In this document: positions 27,401 through 41,500 of the stretch, one piece after another | Position numbering within the stretch: position 1 is the stretch's first letter | Layout of the letters: each line of letters starts with the position of its first letter | NCBI GenBank assembly: GCA_032622095.1 | Contig: CP136067.1 | Location: forward strand, 193,714,052 to 193,778,051 | Length of the DNA stretch: 64,000 nt | DNA from: Siphonodentalium dalli | Lineage: Eukaryota > Mollusca > Scaphopoda > Gadilida > Siphonodentaliidae | Direction of reading: 5' to 3' | Translations under genes and position numbers: made by a program | The notes under the pieces: model-generated | Database searches by the model: none | The model's input: only the letters and a program-made list of their open reading frames with translations | What the model was told of the DNA's origin: nothing

Positions 27401-30400
27401 GATACTAATGTTGTCAAAATGAGTTTTATAACAAAATTATGTTGGTCGTAATGTTTTTCCTGAAGAGTCCACATCATTTATTTAAATTTCATTGCTGTTC
27501 AATTTTATGAAACATTAATTTAGTGACGATTCTGCTGATTCTGACAGAATTCTGTTTGTTTATTGATTCGGATTATTCTGCAGCTTTTTAGTATCTTAAT
27601 AAAAATTTGAAGATATTTTGATTCTTCTTTTTATAGGATGCATTAGATAACGAGAAAAATATTTCACACATATTTCCTGGAGCCAGGAAAAAATAGGATA
27701 AGCAAGAAATGCTAGGTAGAATTAGGGGCTCCAAACCACCATGCGGCTTTGAAATTGACCGTTCTATCGATTCTAACAGAATTCTGTATTTTTAAATCAG
27801 ACTATTCTTTAGTGTTTCGATATATTTTACTTTATATTTGAAGGTATTTATTTTATTCTACTTTCTATAGGATGAATTAGAAGATGAGAAAATCAAAGCG
27901 AATGATCTTGCTGAGATAAGCATGCAATAATGTTAGAATTAGGGTCTCCAAACTACCATGTGGCTTTGAGATTGACTGTTCTATCGATTCTGTATTTTAT
28001 TGATCAGACTATTCTTTAGTTTTTTTATCTATATCTTAGATATATCTAAGATATATCTATATCTATATCTTTTACTTTATATTTGAACGTATTTTATTCT
28101 TCTTTCTATAGGATGAATTAGAAGATGAGAAAACCAAAGCGAATGATCTTACTGAGAAGCTTGATGACCTGTCTGAATCTGTGACTGTTAAAGACAAGAT
28201 GATTGGGGTGCGTACAGAGCCGAGCTCATGAAATAATTGATTCCTTGTGTTTTCCAACTTTTAATTAAAGACATATTATGTACTTGTTCAGGCGCGTTAA
28301 ACTGATAAGTTAGTATTCAGGCACTATGACAACTGGAGGAACGTAACATTCTACAAATATCGCCCAAAATTTGAAGCAAATCCACCATACCACTCCACAG
28401 AAAACATTGTCAGAACTATGATCATTTGTTAAAATTTACTACTCGATTCGGGACGCATCTATTGGCAATAAACTAACGAAAAAGATTTCGCCATCGAGAG
28501 TCACTGCATTTATTCCATATATAAGAATGACGGTGTGTTGTCAATTTAGATATAAATTACTACTTCGACCATTTCTATTTTATCACCCTACCGGAGTGTT
28601 ACACATCACTTTAAGAAATGGATGTCGATTTTGTTGCATTGCTTTGAGTACCAATACAAGTAGGTCTCGGCTCTCAATAGAATTGGGTGGAGATAATTTA
28701 AAATCAACTTTTTTCATGGTGTTCCAATTTTCATGATTGTGCTCAACCACTATTTTAAAGATTTTCTCGGCCAAATTTTGACTTACTTACCCCTTTCAAT
28801 TGTCATTTTTGGACAATATTATGCAGTTGATACACACAGTATGGGTGGAAATTTCTTATATTAATGGTGTGCAGTTGACAGTTTATAGTGGCAGACCCAC
28901 AACATTTTGAACCCACGAAAATTTATATCAGCGAAAATAGAGCCATTTGCAGTATTCAATACAAGGACAGCTTTAAAAAAAAAAATCCGTTGATGAGATC
29001 GAAAATGGTCATGGTCCTGTGACTTATATTTATCATTTGTCCACACTAGGCAGTATACCACATTGGGGTATGCAGGGTTATGGGGATGGTATTAGAGGTG
29101 CCACGATTATTTATTTTGATAATCGATAATCGGTCGTCAATAATCGACTATAATCGATTAATCGTACATAATAATAATAACGTCAGTAGAAGTATTCCGT
29201 AATATGGCCTATTGCCATATTGGCTGGATGCTGGTTAACTGCTTTCGCTGCTTGTTTGAGGCTTCGGCTGATGTAATTTTTGTGTTAATAAAGTGCATCA
29301 TAAACCACCGGTAATGACTAATGAGCACAATGTGTTCAATACAAGCACAGTTCTCGGCGATGTCATGGTTATAATATTTGTGAGTTCATTGGAACGAACG
29401 TAGCGATTAATTTAACAGCCAAACATACAAGCAATATAAAAGTAGGAATGCACGACGGACCGACGGTGGTTCCTAAAAAAAGGAATCTAATGTTACGGAA
29501 ACTATAAGTTTCAGCGAACTTCCAGAGCATGGATAACAATTACAAAGGTGGGCCCCTGCCCGCAAATTTCAGGACTCATAAAAAAATAAGTATTTGGTGA
29601 TAGTTAATTTCATTTAGCAGTCACCACACTATAAGCGATAGCCTGTACTAGTAACATCTAAGTATACTTATACAAACAAAGTATACTTGCTGCAAATGAC
29701 ACCGCCGAGAATATCGCTGATTAAAATGCCGTAGGTTCCCTGATATCGAGAGAATGTCAATCAACTCCCCTTTGGTCCAATGAGATTCAAGGGCGAGGGC
29801 ATTCAGTTCACTGACAGTCAGTCCATTTCAAAGACGTAGTGCCTCCTTTCTTGTAGAAATATACAACGATGTCGGCATAAGTTCAAAGCTGCAGTGCCGC
29901 CATGCAATTTGAAGAATATACAATGACTCGAAGAGTAACCATGTTATCAAATGAACTGCCGGCTGTTTGCAACATATACTAGTAGTACTCAAGTTGTCGG
30001 AATCTCTTATCAGGGTATTCAACAATAACCGGCATTTTCCAACGTCCGAAAAAAATAACGCAGATTAATCGACGACGGAAATGGTAATCGATTATCGGCT
30101 TTATCAACGGTTCATCGATTATACGATTAATCGTGGCACCCCTAGATGGTACCCCTATGGCCGCTGGGGGAAATTCAGTCCATCAAAACACAGTGATTAT
30201 CTATTAATATTTAGTAAATCAGTCAATAATTTAAACCAAGTTCTGAATATCTATGGTAATACAATCATTAATGAGAACCTGTCAGAATAGTGTCCAACAT
30301 AACCAGGCAGAATCAACCATACAGCAATAATAATTGTCAATATTTGTAGCCCTGAAAAGCATTCTTTTCCTGCCAAATGGTTCACCAGTGATCAGTGTTA

Positions 30401-32527
30401 ACCGGAAAATAAAATTATCTTTGTTTACTAATCCCTGTTGGTTTTATTTAGTGGCAGATATACACATGTTGTAGGCATTAATCTGTGGATCGGTTAGGAG
30501 AATGTGCCGGAGGGGAAATTTTGATGAGGGTAAAGGGACGCAATAGGGACCCGCTGCCCCCATATCAGAAACCCTGGGTATGCACCAGGCGGCCCAGCTT
30601 GTTTGGTCTGACATTATTTTTGTACCCTCACTTTTCGAAGTAAAATATGGTGTATGCTGAATCAGCTTTGTCCGTCCGTCCATCCGACTGTCCAGGCATA
30701 TATCTCAGCCATGGATTTTCGGATCTCAAGGAGATTTGGTATGGAGATTTGCTAGCATGACTACCTTCAAAACAGGAGCAAATGAAGTTGATCGCATTTT
30801 CCATTCCAGAGCTATCCATCTTTGTTTATCTGGTTATGTCCATCCTCACAGCTCATCTCAGCCATGGTTCATCAAATCTCTATGAAATTTGGTATGGAGG
30901 TTCACCATCATGACTGCTTTCAAAAGAGTGCACAGTGACATTTGCATTTTCCTTTTTAGAGTTATTTTTCCTGCCCATGTTTCAATTTGGCTCTATGGGT
31001 GCATGCTAGCAACCACTTGTTATTTATTTGGTCTTAAAGAGTTGAAAAATGAAACTTGCTGTATTCATTATATAAAATGTTGAATAATCTTTCTCTGTTC
31101 AGCTTTTGATTTATCTTTTTACAGAAACTAGAAAACATCCTGAGAGACAAAGACAACTTTCTGAAGGTTAGACATGATTAACCTTTTATTTACTGAATGG
31201 ATTCTCCCATTAATTTATAAAAGTATTTATTAGATGTTGGCCTATAATATGTGACCCGCCATATCAAATCCAGTCGTAAGTCGGGATTTTTTTACCCTGT
31301 GCCAATGCATTCTCTTATATATGCGAGTCGACCATAGGTCGCCTCGCATATATAAGAGAATGCTTTGGCCTAACAATTTTTTACAATTTTAATAATTTTT
31401 TCTTGTATTCTTTAACAATTTTATAATTTCACCCATACAGAGCCCCAGACAAACATGAGCAGACGACACTCTTCTATATGCTTCTATATATGTGTGGGGC
31501 TCCCTGCAGGGTAATGGATGTTTTTTATTTTATGTTCTAAAAATTGTAAGAAACATTTATTTAAAAAATTGTTCGGCCAATGCATTCTCTTATATATGCG
31601 AGGCGACCTATGGTCGACTCGCATATATAAGAGAATGCATTGGCACAGGGTAAAAAAATCCCGACTTACGACTAGATTTGATATGGCGGGTCACATATAG
31701 CAGGAAATTACTGAAGCGTAGATCTTCATATGTATCTCTTAGAAGCCACAGTGATATTTCTTTACAGAAACTCATGAGATGTTTCGGTATTCAAACTGTA
31801 GGTATTCTCTATTTGTGACCCGCCATATCAAATCCAGTCGTAAGTCGGGATTTTTTACCCTGTGCCAATGCATTCTCTTATATAATGCGAGTCGACCAGG
31901 TCGCCTCGCATATATAAGAGAATGCATTGGCCTAACAATTTTTTATCATTTTTTTTAAATAAATGTTTCTTACAATTTTTAGGACATAAAATAAAAAAAC
32001 ATCCATTACCCTGCAGGGAGCCCCACACATATATAGAAGCATATAGAAGAGTGTCGTCTGCTCATGTTTGTCTGGGGCTCTGTATGGGTGAAATTATAAA
32101 ATTGTTAAAGAATACAAGAAAAAATTATTAAAATTGTAAAAAATTGTTAGGCCAATGCATTCTCTTATATATGCGAGGCGACCTATGGTCGACTCGCATA
32201 TATAAGAGAATGCATTGGCACATAGTAAAAAAACCCGACTTACGACTGGATTTGATATGGCAGGTCACATTTATTACACGCTTGTTTCTAGAATTACTGT
32301 TTCTGATGTTCCATATTTACAAATCGGTATGAACAAGTGTCCCATATGCATCCCGTTGACGTCACACGACATAAATGGCGTTCGCTTTAACCATAAAACC
32401 GGATCCATAAAATAAAAGCTTCATGACACATTACAAAACAAGCCCTGTATGTGCCTGAATAAACCTTGTAAGGGAGATGTCTCCAAAGTCACCCTCGTTG
32501 TGTACACACTACAGTTGTTTTATAAAG

Positions 32528-32565
<38 letters not shown>

Positions 32566-35500
32566 AACTGGAGTGCAAATTAACCAGCATGATGAAGTAT
32601 TTGATATGTTCCATCCCATTCCTATCTGAATTACTTGATTTGATTCATCCCAATTATAGCCGATATCGCCATTTGTCGGGATTCCCTGTTTCTATATTTA
32701 AAACTGGCATGCACGTAGTGAGCCTCGATTTCGATTTTTTCTCCCAGGTCAAAATACGTCAGAGTTATGACAAAAATAGATCGACCTACATTTTCTCCAT
32801 CAGAACTCTACATCAAACAGTCTATAGACTCCTTCGGGACCTACATAGACTCCTTTATTTGGGTATTTTTACTTATAATTGGGAAGTTTTATCATTTTTG
32901 GTTCGTGCGAAGACCTCTTTTTATCGTGCGGGAAAAGAGAGACATTCAAAACGCGATTTCATAATTCGACGCAATAGGCTGAATAGCCTAACCTTCAGCC
33001 GAGTTCCGGGTCAAATACGACGAATGACATAACACAAAACAAAACGCATTTGTTGACACAAACACCGTTTGAAGAGTTTATTATTACATAAAATGATCGT
33101 TATTGATTAATTATTGATTAATTATTGATATTTAATGTTGCATATTGGCTGCTATCAATATTTACACAAATGGTATTAATTATTTCTTATAATTGCTCCT
33201 TTGGTCAACTTTGACTATTGGAAAATGAAAATGAAAATATGCCGCTGAAAAAAATGTAATCATCCTTTCGGCAACATGGAATTGGTTTTAATTACTTAAA
33301 TGATTAATATAGTAATTTGCCTTTTATCTGTGATGAAATGAGAATGGTAATTGTCTTTTTTTTGCTAACATTAAATAAAATAAAATAAATTAAGTAAAAT
33401 ATAGTGAAATTATTTTTTAAATTATTGTTTATTACATTTTTGCGCACGTTGGCATCTCTCTGAGTGCATTCTAGTTCGTCTGTCCGTGTCTAGAGTTTTT
33501 GTCAGTCTTTTTTAAAAATAATTTTCCGTGAAACTTGGCACAGACATCAACCACCATGGGAACCTTTGGACCTGCGATTATGAAGTCTGTCAGACTTTTT
33601 GGTGGAGTTATCGCCCTTTTTCGACTTAGAAAATTTTCACAACATGTAATGCAATTACCGGGTACTGCGTTTTAACATCATTTCATTCTCCAGGCATTAC
33701 ATAACATCAGTTTTATGTCTGGAAGAAAGACTGCAAAGGGTTAACTTTATCGGGAAATCACTCCACTGTATATAGAAAACACCAACCCCCATAAAGAAGG
33801 TTACCTTCCTTCTACGTTTATCTCAAATCTGCACTTATCACATTCAACCAGCTTCACCATCGCTGGATGTCCATACACCTGACCAACAGAGCCATCAAGT
33901 GAAAACGTAATGCTCCATATTATGATTACAACTAATTATTTCTGACGTCTACAGGACAAGGATGGAGAAAACAAGGAGTTGTCAACAAAATTAGAGGAGG
34001 AGAAAAATGGCGGTCTGAATATGTCGAGGGTGATTCAGGGGCTAATGGTCCGGGTCAAGGACAGAGATAAGGAGGTAAGAAATTGTGGTTGAAAACCATA
34101 ATGGTTTATCTATCTATATTTTAAATATGGAAAAGTCTACAGCTTCCGACAGATAGGCTGTTTTGCCTTAGAAAAACAAAGTCAAATTCAAGCTCTTATA
34201 TTAAGCTTTATTCCACGCCTATTCCTAGAATCACACGTGTCGTATTTTGATTCTGATTCCACATATAGTGGAATCGGACGTCGACGTCACATAAATGACA
34301 TTCTGAGCATTTGAAAATGGTGCCAAATTTTAAACTTTCTTTACAAAAAGTATTCTCCCATTTAGTTTTGAAAGTACACATTGGAGTAGTCTATTATTCA
34401 TATGGAGGTGGATTCATGAAATGTAAGCATCTGAACATTTCCTGAGATAACTACTCATCAATGAGTATTTAGCATAGATAGGGTGAAAGAAAATTTAAAT
34501 CTGAGCATTTTAAGTAAGATACCAGAGTTAAACTCATTTCCCTTGAAGCATGATTTCAGATTAATATGACCTGACTTTCTTAGTATTTGAAGCATGGTCA
34601 AATCACCTGATGTTTCTAGCATTTGAAGAATGGTGTCCGAGTTAAATAAGCGAAGTATCTTACAGTTTGAAGCATGTTGTCCAAGTTGAATTATTAGACC
34701 ATCTTAGCGTTTGAAGCATGATTTTTGACATGAGTCACCTGAGTTTATTTTTAGGATTTGAAGTTGATTGGAGTCACCTGATGATTCTAGCATTTGAAGC
34801 ATTGTGTTATATTCATTGACTATTATAGCAGTGAAGCATGGTGTCACTGTCTTTCAAATATCTTAGCGATTGAAGCATTATGTCACTGTTTCAAATATCT
34901 TAGCGATTGAAGCATGGTATCACTGTTTCAAATATCTTAGCCTTTGAAGCATGCTATTATTATCTGTTGATTATCTTAGCATTTAAAGCATGGTGTCTTA
35001 CTTGAGTCACCTGAATATATTAGCGTTTGAGGCATGACGTCCGATGTGAATCACCTGACTTTGTTTAGTGTTTGAAGCATGACGTCCGATGTGAATCACC
35101 TGACTTGTTTAGTGTTTGAGGCATGACGTCCGATGTGAATCACCTAACTTGTTAGCGTTTGAGGCATGGTGTCTGACTTGAATCACCTGACTTGTTAACA
35201 TTTGAAGCATGGTGTCTCACTTGAATCACCTGACATGTTTAGTGTTTGAAGCATGATGTCCGACTTGAGGCATGGTGCATGTCTGTATATTGATAAGCAT
35301 GTTTCCTTTGCAGTTCCGTCTGAGAGAAGAATGGTAAATTAACATTAGCATCTCTCCTCACCCTCTATCCTCAATTCTGTTTAGCTTCACTTCAATATAA
35401 CCTCATCAATATCATTTAGGCACCTCACATATTGGGCTTCACAATATGATTTAAAAGATTATCGATACGATATCCATTTTATTATCGTGATATGGGTAAA

Positions 35501-38500
35501 CATTAATGATATGAATTCATGGCCTTCTGAAAACATTTGCGTCCAAGAAAGTCAAAATAGAGTGTGTTTTTGTATTTTCGTTCTTAACTATAACAGTTTT
35601 ATGTAAAGTTCTTCCTCTTGTAAAAATGAAAGTACATAAACATTAACTGAACTGTTATGTGTTTGTCTATTTTTATACGCCCGTTTGAAAAAACAGTCGT
35701 ATTATGTAAATGGGTTGTCCGTCCATCGTCCGTCCATCCGTCCGCTTTTGGTTTCCGGATGATAACTTTAGATTGAATCAAGTGAACTGAACCAAATTTG
35801 GTATAGTAGTTTACCACCCATAAATACAGATCGAGTTCGAAAATGGGTTTCGTCTGCATGATTTTGTCTTGAGTTATGTCCCTTTTTTTACTTAGATTTT
35901 ACCTGATTTGTGGTTTCCAGATGATAACTTTAGATTGAATCAAGTGAACTGAACCAAATTTGGTATATTAGTTTACCACCCTAAAATACAGGTCAAGTTC
36001 GAATATTGGTTTCGTCAGCATGATTTTGACTGAGATATGCCACTTTTTCGACTTAGATTTACCTGATTTGCGGTTTCCAGATAAAAACTACCACACTTGA
36101 AGTTATTGTGTTTTTTTGTTGTTATTATTTCTTCTTAAGTCAAAGGTTTCAAACAAATTAATTAAACCTTGCCCCACTACTCCAGAAATGGGCGTATTAT
36201 GCCACGCCCCGATGGCGTGCTCTTGTTAATAAAATAGCTTACAGCCATTTAATGAAAATGACAATGTTATAGGGAAACTTCAACATTGGTCACATAGGTT
36301 ACAGTTTCACACCAATTTATCCCCTACACAAATGAACACATGAGGGCACTGCTTATACCACAATGGGGTTTCTATCAGAATATCAATTACTTAATGAGTG
36401 AAAATTCTTGTCACACTAATTAGTTGTAACATCTTAGCGATACCCGGTACTTTTTTTCTCGCCTTTAATGTGACTGATGTGGCTGTTTAGCCATTACGAC
36501 ACTGACCCGCCAGAATAGTCCTGCACTTAAGTTTGTTGAAGTGGACGGTCAGTTCGTTTCAAGATTTACCTGTAAATATATCATTGACCTCGATATTTCC
36601 AATAAGCTTGCTAATAGTATGATAAATAAACATATCGATATTGGATAAACTGTGAAGCCCTCCCCACATAGACAGCGACAACACATTTTCATTTAGCTTT
36701 ACTTTATTAATTCACCCGCATTGAAGTCATATACCACCATGCAATTATTTAGACCCCAACATGGATTAGAGCATGTCATTGATTTCTGTTTAGTTTCACT
36801 TCCACCTACCATCATCAAAGTGATCACAGGTATCCTGTTGGGAACCCCATAGTCAATACATTGTGCGAAAATGAGTGAATTGGTCAGGCTAATACCGCAG
36901 CTCACTGCCAAGCCAAAGGCCAGCCAACGAAAAACAGTAAGATTTCGGTTTTATGCTTCCCAATCCAGCAAACTTTTTTTCACTACCCTGAAACATCCCG
37001 TTCCTTCTCGGATTAAGAAGTTTCACCATGTGATGAATCACAATGGGATGAAGGATATTCACATGCATCAGAAAATTAATAAACCTCAGCCACTTTGTGT
37101 GGGATACTCTGTCCGATGCATTTATTGTCCCCCGAAAAATTTATTTTTACGGGGACTGTTGTAATCAGCCCCGTCCGTCCGGAGTTATAACTCCAGCAAT
37201 GATCATCCGATTTGATTGAAACTTGGTGTGTAGGTGTCTCAACCAAGAACACAGGTGCTCTGCAATTCTGGGTTTGATCCGATGTTCTTTTATGGAATTA
37301 TTTCCCTTTTTTTTTATTTTTCGGTTTCCAGATGATATCTCAATTTTGGATCTTTTAATTGCAAATACTGCTTTTATGTGGATCAGTCATATCAAGATAC
37401 AGCTTGATTTCGAATTTGAGTTTGATCCGATGATTTTTCCTAGAGTTATGGGCTTTTCGACTTAGAAAATTCAATTTTCTTTTTTTTTCTTTGGTTTCCG
37501 GATGATAACTCAAGTTTGGATTGTTTAATTGGAAATTCTGTTTTTTTTGTGGGTCGTTCATATCAAAATACAGGTCAAGTTCGAATTTGAGTTTGATCCA
37601 ATGATTTTTCCCATAGTTATGGGCCTTTCGACTTTGAGTTTTTTTTATTTATTATTTTCTATATGAGGGTACCTTCATGGTGTAATCAACTCCTCCAACA
37701 GTTTTGATCGTAGATATATGAAACTTCAGAGTATTGTTACCCACATATTGGAGATGTGCAACATGTATATATAGATGACGGAAAAATAATTTCTTTTTCG
37801 GAATTATTAACCCTTTCGACTTAGAACATTTCAACATTTTTTTCTTTAACAAAGCGGCATCGACTTGCCATGTTGTCGGGGGACACTGTGGTCGGCCGAC
37901 GTTTTATCAGTATTATGGTGCATGTGCTGTGACATTAGTATTTTATTTGATTGATTAGTTTTGATTGTATTATTTTCTGCGTGTGGAAACTTTTTATTTG
38001 CTATTATGCTGTGATTTGTTAATATTCATACCTATTTATTTAATCCTGATTTCATTTGAGTGAATTTATCTCACATTATCACCCATTTCTGTCTCATATC
38101 CGTCTTTTTATTTTAGTTTTTCCCTAGATGTGTTCACAGATTATTATCAAACTGTTTACTGTAGATATCACCTCAACATACCAGTGGACCCCTATGAGAA
38201 ACATTCCCAGTTTAAATGCTGTTATAATGCATACATTACACTCCTTCAGGGTAAATGCTTTTGATACATAAAACACAGACCCTTTATATTCCGAAAACTT
38301 TGCAGTGTCTTAGAAATGATACAACCAGGGAATAGCCAAGGGGGCGACCATCTTCTACTTAAAATGTGCCATTTCTCTCTATTTCTGACCCAGGGAGAAG
38401 TGACTTCTATATACCAGCATGCATATTTATGTTTAAAATAAAGTATATTTATTGATTATAATTGTATTCTTACTCACTATACTGGTTTTATAAATGGGCT

Positions 38501-41500
38501 CTTTTGTTGCATAATAATTATTGAATCATAGAAGGGTGATGTCGGGGGTGTAAATTGAACTTTATTCATAGATTTTTTTCCCTGATACCAGTCCACTTCT
38601 CCCAAATAACCAAAAAGGGAGAAATGACTTCTCCCAATTTGAAACATCTTAGCTGGTCCCTGGATAGAATGCTCTTCATTATCACCATATCAGGAAAAGA
38701 CTAACACAGAACACTCTTTAATGTTTAATGCCAAAGTAAAAAATGGACCCTTCTTTTCTTCAGATGCGATAAATTCTTTCCCTTCAACAGGTTTTTAGAG
38801 ACACATAGAGTGCACATGTATTTATCAAGACCATATAGAGTGCATATATGTCTTTCATGTATTTATCAAGATGTATAGAGTGTATATAAATCTTATGTAT
38901 TTATCAAGATTTTGAGTCCATATGTAAATCTTTCATGTATTTATTGAGATTCATAGAGAGCATTTATAAGTCTTTTATATATTTATGGAGATGAATAGAG
39001 TGAATTTTTAAGTCTTATTTATTTATTCAGATGAATAGAGTGCATTTATAAGTCTTTTATGTATTTAATGAGATGAAATGAGTGCATATAACAGTCTTTC
39101 ATGTATTTATCAAGACATATAGAATGCATATAAATCTTTCATGTATTTATCGAGATATTTTGAGTGCATATATATAAATCTTTCATGTATTTATTGAGAT
39201 GTATAGTACATTTCTAAGTCTTTCATGTATGTATTAAGATGAATAGAGTGCATATAACAGTCTTTCATGTATTTATCAAGATATTTTTATCCCCAGAACG
39301 TGACAAAAGCAATAAGATTATGAGTCACTTTGAAATTCATTGTCTCTCAGTGCATGTACTGAACACACAGATGTCTGTATCAAAAAGTAAACATGTGCAA
39401 TTTGATTGGTAGTTAAATTTGATTATACATGATCTTATTACCTCGTCTTTCCTATTTATTTAGAAATATGGGGTATATGTCACAATTACTAGTACTTGTA
39501 CAGGCTTTACTACTAGAAGTCAACTAACACACAATAATAACAATGTGTGTGTCTGATTGTGTATTATAATACAACTTTATGACTTTTCATACTTGCCGTT
39601 TTATGTTTGACAGTATTGTCGAAAATGTTTAACGTTTCATTATTTACCCATCCTCACAAGATCATTGAACACAATTATTAGACTGGTACATTATTATTGT
39701 CTTAAGTGAACTTCGGAGTCATCAATTGACATTTCTTTTATTCAGATTCTGAAGTTGAAAGAAGACCTGAGTAAATCCTATTCTGATGCTAAGAAGGTTC
39801 GAGACGAGCTTTTTGATTCCCGCATGGAAAAACATAAGGTGCGGTAACTCTACATTTTGTCGTGAGATTTTGTTGTCCCGTGTGAGAAGGCATGAAACTA
39901 CCTTTGAGTTACTTCCCTTGTTTTTATTTTGTGAACTTAGTATGTTACTAGTAGAATGAATACAATTAGGTAGTTATCATTTCTGTAGTAATAAAGATGC
40001 ATTTATATTCCATGCCCAAAGATTACAACAACAACAACAACATTTTTATGAAATAAAAACAAGGTTTTAGCATCAATATTATAGAGATATTGTGCTTAAA
40101 AGTGAATAAAACGACTATCACTTGAAGCAGAAACTGTTTGGACTAGAGAAATTAAAGTGACAAATGGTATTTAGCTAGGACACATATTCAAAATAGTTTG
40201 TTTCTCATGGATTTTGTTGTTGAAAGTGATGAGAGAAGCAGATATTTGGATTATCACTTAAGCTGAATTGTTTTTGTGGGAGGCAGATATTTATAAATAT
40301 TTGTTTGTGTTGAGAAATGGAAACTTTACATGATATAACTTTGGCCCCTAAATGAGCTCAAGCCATTAAACTTTGTTTATCAAGCGTTGGTCCTTGAATA
40401 GATCAATCATGATTTGGTATATAATACAATGACTTGTGACCGGGACCAGCCTAGAGGATGAATTGGGAGACATCTTCTCCCTAAAATGTGAAACTTCTCC
40501 CAAGCTGTGTCCCAGGGAGAAGTGACTTCTCTCTCACATACCAGTATGCATATGTCTCAGCAGCATATTTAAAGTATATTTACTGATTATAATGGTGTAC
40601 TTACTCACTGTAATGGTGTTCTTACTCATTATAATGGTGTTCTTACTCACTGTAATGGTTTTATAAATGGGCTCTTGTGTTGCATTATACTTATTGAATG
40701 ATAGAAGAGTTATGTTATGGCATCAATTGAATTTCAGCTTCTGTCACTTCTCCCTGATAACAGTAAACTTCTCCCAATTTGAAACCTCTAGGCTGGTCCC
40801 TGACTTGTGAAATGGGGATTTATGTTTATAGAAATAAGGCATCGGTTCACCTTGTGTTGTGAAGTTCTGCCATGAATGGTTCTGTCGGACAAATTGGGAT
40901 GGGAAGTGATTTATATTTTATTCATAGATATGTTAGAGGTGCAAGTTTTTTTAGAGTTGAATCTTTTCCTGAGAAACGAACCATTTTGTTTATCTGGTCT
41001 AGTAGGAAACTATTATTCTGGTCACATATTTCATAATAGGAAACTATTATTCTGGTCACATATTTCATAATCATATCATGTCATACATTTCTTGTATATT
41101 TCACTTATCAGATAACTGTTACAATGGGTTTGACAGAAAACATAAATTTCAATGTGGATACTAGTATATTAATATAACACATGTATTTGAAATGATGAGC
41201 CCAGTAATATCTGTCATTTTGACAACTGATCCATTAATACATAACCCTTTCATAACGGGAGCTGTACTTGTGCAGCATTAAATATCCTGTGACATGCATT
41301 CTCATATATATGCATGTCTCCCATGGGGACCCTTGCATGTATCGGAGAATGCACTGGCTTACAAGGTCAAGGTAAATATTGTTAGGACATTGTATTCTCT
41401 TTTATATGCGAGGTTCCCTCTGGGAGACTTTCATTTATTAGAAAATGCATTGGCACATGGATTTCCCAAAATTTCAGAAGCTCCAGTCATGAATGGGTTA

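Noticed and set aside
31768-31804. Exon after tttctttacag (KLMRCFGIQTV), resembling the exon at 31125
   Set aside because: Good acceptor and similar first residues, but the only nearby donor gives 37 nt, which shifts the frame, and the similarity stops after two codons.
32589-33032. 147-codon ORF as a gene
   Set aside because: It is the longest + strand frame but has no recognisable domain, overlaps other frames, and lies in an intron on the host strand without splice or promoter evidence. Kept only as a note.
35314-35333. 20-nt micro-exon (ttcctttgcag / FRLREEW / gtaaat)
   Set aside because: The borders look plausible, but 20 nt would break the frame between the exons ending at 34074 and starting at 39746, which join perfectly without it.
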